In this document: positions 60,000 through 64,000 of the stretch, in pieces
How the letters are laid out: each line of letters starts with the position of its first letter
How positions within the stretch are numbered: position 1 is the first letter of the stretch
Source of the DNA: Acetobacteraceae bacterium
GTDB lineage: Bacteria; Pseudomonadota; Alphaproteobacteria; Acetobacterales; Acetobacteraceae
Assembly (NCBI GenBank): GCA_030041375.1
Contig: JASHOA010000059.1
Location: 18,475-82,474, forward strand
DNA length: 64,000 bases
Direction of reading: 5' to 3'
Made by a program: the position numbers and the translations under genes
The notes under the pieces: generated by a model
What the model saw: only the letters and a program-made list of their open reading frames with translations
Database searches by the model: none
Told to the model about the DNA's origin: nothing

Positions 60000-60950
60000 T
60001 CAGCGCGCACTCCGCAGGCGCTCCACGGCGGAAACCAGCGCCCGGCGGATGCCCGGCTCGAGTGCCGAATGCCCGGCATCGGGAATGAGCGTCAGCCGCG
60101 CCCCCGGCCACGCCGCCGCCAGCTCGAAGGCCGAGCGGGCCGGGCAGATCATGTCATAGCGCCCCTGCACGATCTCGCCCGGAATTTGCGCGATCCGCCC
60201 CATCCGCCCCAGCAACCCCTCCGGCGGCAGAAAGAGCCCGTTCGCAAAGTAATAGGCCTCGATCCGCGCCAGCCCCAGCGCGGTCCTATCCTGCGAGAAG
60301 GAGGCAACCGTCTCCGGGCTCGGCAATAGCGTGCTGCACGAGCCCTCATAGATCGACCACGCCCTCGCCGCCGGCAGATGCACCGCCGGATCGGGATGTG
60401 TCAGCCGCGCCAGATACGCCCCAAGCAAGTCGCCTCGCTCGGCCTCCGGCAGGAAGCCTGCGAAATTCGCATGCGCATCAGGAAAGATCTGCGCCATCCC
60501 CGAGAGGAACCAGTTGACCTCCTCGCGGCGGCCCAGAAACACCCCTCGCAAAACGCAGGCCGAGACCCGCGCCGGATACGCCTGGGCATAGGCGAGTGCC
60601 AGTGTCGATCCCCAGGAGCCGCCGAACAAGAGCCACCGATCGATCCCAAGATGCCGGCGCAAGGTCTCGATGTCGTGCACCAGTTCGGCGGTGGTGTTCT
60701 GCACCAGGCTGCCCAGCGGACGCGAGCGGCCGGCACCGCGCTGGTCGAAGATCACGGTCCGCCAGAACCCGGGATCGAAGAAACGGCGGTGCACCGCCCC
60801 CGCCCCCGCGCCCGGCCCGCCATGCAGGAACAGCGCCGGCGCCCCGCGCGGATTGCCGACCTGTTCCCAGTACATCACGTGCCCGCCGGTCAGCGGCAGA
60901 TAGCCGGTTTCATAAGGTCCGATCTCGGGGAAAAGATCGCCGCGCGGCAT
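60000..60950 (-). CDS. pip: Proline iminopeptidase
   Basis: 316 residues, alpha/beta hydrolase of family S33. HGGPGAGAGAVHRRFFDP (oxyanion region), FDQRGAGRS, nucleophile elbow GGSWGSTLALAYA, and the late GRYDMICP (Asp) and DAGHSA (His) complete the triad. It removes N-terminal proline from peptides (EC 3.4.11.5), cytoplasmic. Divergent from etfB with about 190 bp between. Confidence 0.93.
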   Translation of the reverse strand: MPRGDLFPEIGPYETGYLPLTGGHVMYWEQVGNPRGAPALFLHGGPGAGAGAVHRRFFDPGFWRTVIFDQRGAGRSRPLGSLVQNTTAELVHDIETLRRHLGIDRWLLFGGSWGSTLALAYAQAYPARVSACVLRGVFLGRREEVNWFLSGMAQIFPDAHANFAGFLPEAERGDLLGAYLARLTHPDPAVHLPAARAWSIYEGSCSTLLPSPETVASFSQDRTALGLARIEAYYFANGLFLPPEGLLGRMGRIAQIPGEIVQGRYDMICPARSAFELAAAWPGARLTLIPDAGHSALEPGIRRALVSAVERLRSAR

Positions 60951-61141
60951 GGGGCACGGCTTTTACAATGCCCGCCTCCGGGAGGTGAAGCGCCCACCGG
61001 TCCGCATTGCAGACCCGTATTTGACAGCCACGGGGCGGGGTCACTAAGGTCCGCCGCTTTCATTTTGCAGGTGCGAAGAAGGCGGCCGCGGCTCCTCCCG
61101 GAGCGAAAGGCCAGAGCTTCCCCGAACGGCATGGCATGGCG

Positions 61142-61891
61142 ATGAAGGTCCTGGTGCCCGTCAAGCGGGTGGTTGACTTCAACGTAAAGGTTCGGGTGAA
61201 GACAGACGGTTCCGGGGTCGAGACGACCGGGCTCAAGATGTCGATGAACCCGTTCGACGAGATCGCCGTCGAGGAGGCGATCCGCCTCAAGGAGAAGGGG
61301 CTCGCAACCGAGATCGTCGCCGTCTCGCTCGGCATCGCCGCCTGTTCAGAAACGCTGCGCACGGCGCTTGCCATGGGCGCCGATCGCGGCATCCTGGTCG
61401 AAACCGAGGTCGAGCTGCAGCCGCTCGCGGTCGCCAAGCTGCTCAAGGCCGTGGCCGAGCGGGAAGCGCCGCGCCTGGTCATCCTCGGCAAGCAGGCGAT
61501 CGACGACGACATGAACGCCACCGGCCAGATGCTCGCCGCCCTGCTCGGCTGGCCGCAGGGGACATTCGCCTCCCGCCTGCTGATCGATGGGGACGGCGCC
61601 GTCGTCACCCGCGAGGTCGATGGCGGCCTGGAGACCGTCTCGCTCGCTCTGCCGGCCGTCGTCACCACCGATCTCAGGCTGAACGAGCCGCGCTACGCGA
61701 GCCTGCCCAACATCATGAAGGCCCGCCGCAAGCCGATCGAGACGCTCACTCCGGCCGCCCTCGGCGTCGATCCGACACCGCGCCTGACGCTGGTTTCGGT
61801 CGCCGAACCGCCGCACCGCCAGGCCGGCAGGAAGGTCGGATCCGTGGCCGAGCTGGTCGAAAAGCTGCGCACTGAAGCCAAGGTGATCTGA
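61142..61891 (+). CDS. etfB: Electron transfer flavoprotein beta subunit
   Basis: 249 residues from [19 protein letters not shown]; an in-frame ATG two codons earlier is also possible. Marks: [50 protein letters not shown] (AMP site) and [12 protein letters not shown], the recognition loop for partner dehydrogenases. With EtfA it carries electrons from acyl-CoA and other dehydrogenases to ETF-quinone oxidoreductase. One-base overlap with etfA. Confidence 0.95.
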   Translation: MKVLVPVKRVVDFNVKVRVKTDGSGVETTGLKMSMNPFDEIAVEEAIRLKEKGLATEIVAVSLGIAACSETLRTALAMGADRGILVETEVELQPLAVAKLLKAVAEREAPRLVILGKQAIDDDMNATGQMLAALLGWPQGTFASRLLIDGDGAVVTREVDGGLETVSLALPAVVTTDLRLNEPRYASLPNIMKARRKPIETLTPAALGVDPTPRLTLVSVAEPPHRQAGRKVGSVAELVEKLRTEAKVI

Positions 61892-62829
61892 TGGCGGTTC
61901 TGGTTCTCCTTGAACACGCCGAAGGGGTGATCAAGCAGCCCTCACGGAGTGCGGTGGCAGCCGCCGGGAGGCTGGGCGAGGTGCACGGGCTCGTGGCCGG
62001 CGCGGCAGTCGGGCCGGCAGCGGCGGCCGCTTCGAAGCTTCCCACAATCGCCAAGGTTCTGACCGCGGAGGATGCGTCTCTCGCCCATCCGCTCGCCGAA
62101 CCGCTGGCAGCACTGCTCGCGAGCCTCGCTCCCGGCTACACGCATCTCTTTGCCGCCGCGACCGCGGCCGGCAAGAACGTGATGCCGCGTGCCGCCGCGC
62201 TCATCGATGTGCAGCCGATCAGCGACATCTCCGGCATCGTCGACGCGGCAACCTTCATCCGCCCGATCTATGCCGGCAATGCCCTCGCCACCGTCCGCTC
62301 GGCCGACGCTACCAAGGTGATCACGGTGCGCGCGGCAAGCTTCGATCCGGTGCCGGCAGAGGGCGGATCGGCACCGATCGAACCGGTCGCCGTACCGGCC
62401 CCCGATCAGAGCTCCCGCTTCGTCTCGGCCGAGCTTTCGAAGAGCGAACGCCCCGAACTCACCGCCGCGCGCGTCGTCATTTCCGGCGGCCGCGGCATGC
62501 AGAGCGGAGAAAATTTCAAGCTGCTCGAGCCGATCGCGGATCGTCTGGGCGCCGCCATCGGTGCCTCGCGCGCGGCGGTCGATGCCGGCTTTGTTTCGAA
62601 CGATCACCAGGTCGGCCAGACCGGCAAGGTCGTCGCCCCTGACCTCTATGTCGCTGTCGGCATCTCGGGTGCGATCCAGCATCTGGCAGGGATGAAGGAC
62701 AGCAAAGTCATCGTTGCCATCAACAAGGACGGCGAGGCGCCGATCTTCCAGGTCGCCGATTACGGCCTGGTTGCGGATCTCTTCACTGCCCTGCCCGAAC
62801 TCGCTCGCGAACTGGAGAAGAGCCCATGA
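61891..62829 (+). CDS. etfA: Electron transfer flavoprotein alpha subunit
   Basis: 312 residues. FAD-binding half at the C-terminus: [84 protein letters not shown]. Coupled at both ends: its ATG overlaps the etfB stop, and its stop overlaps the hbd start by 4 bp. Confidence 0.95.
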   Translation: MAVLVLLEHAEGVIKQPSRSAVAAAGRLGEVHGLVAGAAVGPAAAAASKLPTIAKVLTAEDASLAHPLAEPLAALLASLAPGYTHLFAAATAAGKNVMPRAAALIDVQPISDISGIVDAATFIRPIYAGNALATVRSADATKVITVRAASFDPVPAEGGSAPIEPVAVPAPDQSSRFVSAELSKSERPELTAARVVISGGRGMQSGENFKLLEPIADRLGAAIGASRAAVDAGFVSNDHQVGQTGKVVAPDLYVAVGISGAIQHLAGMKDSKVIVAINKDGEAPIFQVADYGLVADLFTALPELARELEKSP

Positions 62830-63767
62830 ACCTCGAACGCGAGGCCGCTGCCGCCACCGCCATCGCTACCGCCGAAATTGCGCTCGAGACGCCGGAGATC
62901 GCCTCCGTCGGTGTCATCGGCGCCGGGCAGATGGGCAACGGCATCGCCCATGTCGCCGCCCTCGCGGGCCTCGAGGTGACGATGCTCGACGTCAAGCCCG
63001 AAGCGATCGAGAAGGCAATGGCGACGATCCGTCGCAACATGGACCGCCAGATCGCCCGCAAGACCATCACCGAGGCGGACAAGGAAAAGGCGCTCGCCCA
63101 TCTGCATACGGCAACCGGGTATGACGCGCTCGGCGACTGTGATCTCGTCATCGAGGCGGCAACCGAGAAGGAGGAGATCAAGCGCAGCATCTTCAAAGGC
63201 GTCACGCCACATCTCAAGCCAAGCTGCCTGATCGCCTCCAATACCTCCTCGATTTCCATCACGCGCCTCGCCGCCACCACCGACCGGCCGGAAAAATTCA
63301 TCGGCATGCACTTCATGAATCCGGTGCCGGTCATGAAGCTGGTCGAGATCATCCGCGGCATCGCCACCGACGAACCGACCTTTCAGGCAATCCAGGCGCT
63401 GGCAACCCACCTCGGCAAGACGACGGCGGTGGCCGAAGATTATCCGGCTTTCATCGTCAATCGCATCCTGATCCCGATGGTCAACGAGGCGGTATACGCG
63501 ATCTACGAAGGCGTAGGCTCGGTCGCCGCCATCGATACCGCCATGCGCCTGGGCGCCAACCATCCGATGGGTCCGCTCGAGCTTGCCGATCTCGTCGGCC
63601 TCGATACCTGCCTCTCGGTGATGCAGGTGCTGCACGAGGGACTGGCGGACAGCAAATACCGCCCCTGCCCGCTCTTGGTGAAGTATGTCGAAGCCGGCTG
63701 GCTCGGCCGCAAGACCGGCCGCGGCTTCTACGATTATTCGCAGACACCTCCCCGTCCTACGCGCTAG
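62826..63767 (+). CDS. hbd: 3-Hydroxybutyryl-CoA dehydrogenase
   Basis: 313 residues. NAD site VGVIGAGQMGNGIAHVAALAG, catalytic His in GMHFMNPVPVMKLVEIIRG, SNTSS motif, and C-terminal domain GANHPMGPLELADLVGLD. Oxidises L-3-hydroxybutyryl-CoA to acetoacetyl-CoA (EC 1.1.1.157). The N-terminus has about 25 extra residues (AAAATAIATAEIALE) before the Rossmann core. The etfBA-hbd operon fits fatty-acid or butyrate oxidation. Confidence 0.94.
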   Translation: MNLEREAAAATAIATAEIALETPEIASVGVIGAGQMGNGIAHVAALAGLEVTMLDVKPEAIEKAMATIRRNMDRQIARKTITEADKEKALAHLHTATGYDALGDCDLVIEAATEKEEIKRSIFKGVTPHLKPSCLIASNTSSISITRLAATTDRPEKFIGMHFMNPVPVMKLVEIIRGIATDEPTFQAIQALATHLGKTTAVAEDYPAFIVNRILIPMVNEAVYAIYEGVGSVAAIDTAMRLGANHPMGPLELADLVGLDTCLSVMQVLHEGLADSKYRPCPLLVKYVEAGWLGRKTGRGFYDYSQTPPRPTR

Positions 63768-63929
63768 AGCAGATCGCGATCAGACGGAATCGGCTGATCG
63801 CGTGAAGATGCTCGCCAAAACAAAGAGCTAGAGCAGTTACCGTGAGCCATGGCGAACGGAAATTGCTCTAGCAGCGTGTCGGATTGGCGCTGGCGCGGCG
63901 TTGTGAACGTCAACGAAGAAGGGGGGAGG
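63768..63929. repeat. Intergenic inverted repeats between hbd and a transposase remnant
   Basis: Contains GCTAGAGCA (63827-63835) facing TGCTCTAGC (63864-63872), and a related TAGAGCAGATCGCGATC just after the hbd stop: dispersed hairpin repeats of a kind common in alphaproteobacteria. The right part before 63930 may hold the insertion-sequence terminus, but its end cannot be fixed from here. Confidence 0.5.
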
Positions 63930-64000
63930 TTAGGCGACCTGCAGGCGGTGAAGCCGCCTGCAGTTGTAAGCGAGGGTCACCAGCGTCCATTCACCGGCGA
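63930..64000 (-). mobile_element. Transposase, C-terminal end (gene continues beyond the window)
   Basis: The last 22 codons, AGEWTLVTLAYNCRRLHRLQ then VA and stop, match the C-terminus of IS5/IS1182-type DDE transposases (pattern W-x-LV-x-LAYN-x-RRLH). The rest lies beyond the right edge, so completeness cannot be judged. Confidence 0.65.

Overview
The window is GC-rich, gene-dense bacterial chromosome. The unbroken set rpmH-rnpA-yidD-yidC-engB-argB, together with bpt, etfBA and the mlaA/mlaC pair, points to an alphaproteobacterium; family-level content (CoA-transferase and HMG-CoA-lyase pair, many sugar and hydroxy-acid dehydrogenases, arsenite oxidase) would fit an acetic-acid-bacteria-type lineage, but that placement is inference. 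No rRNA, tRNA or CRISPR array was seen.

Layout. 1-6.3 kb: a MarR regulator with a partial membrane gene, a secreted DUF4412-like protein, a carboxymuconolactone-decarboxylase homologue, then an AHL-lactonase-type metallo-hydrolase 20 bp upstream of a penicillin-acylase-family Ntn hydrolase (a possible quorum-quenching or lactone/amide catabolic pair), then bpt. 6.5-11 kb: an RND multidrug pump with its membrane-fusion protein. 11-13.2 kb: HMG-CoA lyase plus a class III CoA transferase. 13.8-18 kb: a GYD-domain protein, a 1026-residue class III adenylate cyclase/AAA-ATPase/TPR signalling protein and a small tyrosine-phosphatase-like protein. 18.3-28 kb: an aldehyde dehydrogenase group, a polar-amino-acid ABC importer without its ATPase gene, trans-aconitate methyltransferase, a patatin-like lipase, a dihydrolipoamide-dehydrogenase-like flavoprotein and an NHL-repeat protein.

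28-38.3 kb is a carbohydrate catabolic cluster around a GntR/FCD regulator: two sugar-binding proteins, one double ATPase, one permease, an SDR dehydrogenase, a COG3618-type lactonase/amidohydrolase, a small dimeric alpha-beta barrel protein, and two unrelated hydroxy-acid dehydrogenases. It reads as uptake and oxidative, non-phosphorylating breakdown of a sugar or deoxysugar through its lactone. 38.4-43.5 kb is the conserved housekeeping block.

44-52.5 kb, between argB and uvrD, is an arsenic island: arsR, pstS-pstC-pstA, an IS481-scarred aqpS, arsC, and on the other strand aioB-aioA (arsenite oxidase) followed by a frameshifted CDGSH iron-sulfur gene. A second pstA copy beside argB has lost its middle by an in-frame deletion. 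The island has oxidation, reduction, a channel and phosphate uptake, but no arsB/acr3 pump, no pstB and no aioXSR in this window.

53-64 kb: uvrD/pcrA-type helicase, metF, mlaA-mlaC, a flavin-reductase-like protein with an ArsR-family regulator, a small secreted protein, proline iminopeptidase, etfB-etfA-hbd, and the 3' end of a transposase at the right edge.

Across the window runs a family of about 105-bp intergenic elements (called A here; six copies) built of two hairpins joined by a TTTATT-containing spacer, with compensatory arm changes between copies, often supplying the stop codon of the adjacent gene. A second element of about 131 bp (B; two copies) has similar architecture and terminal inverted repeats, and one copy sits inside an A element.
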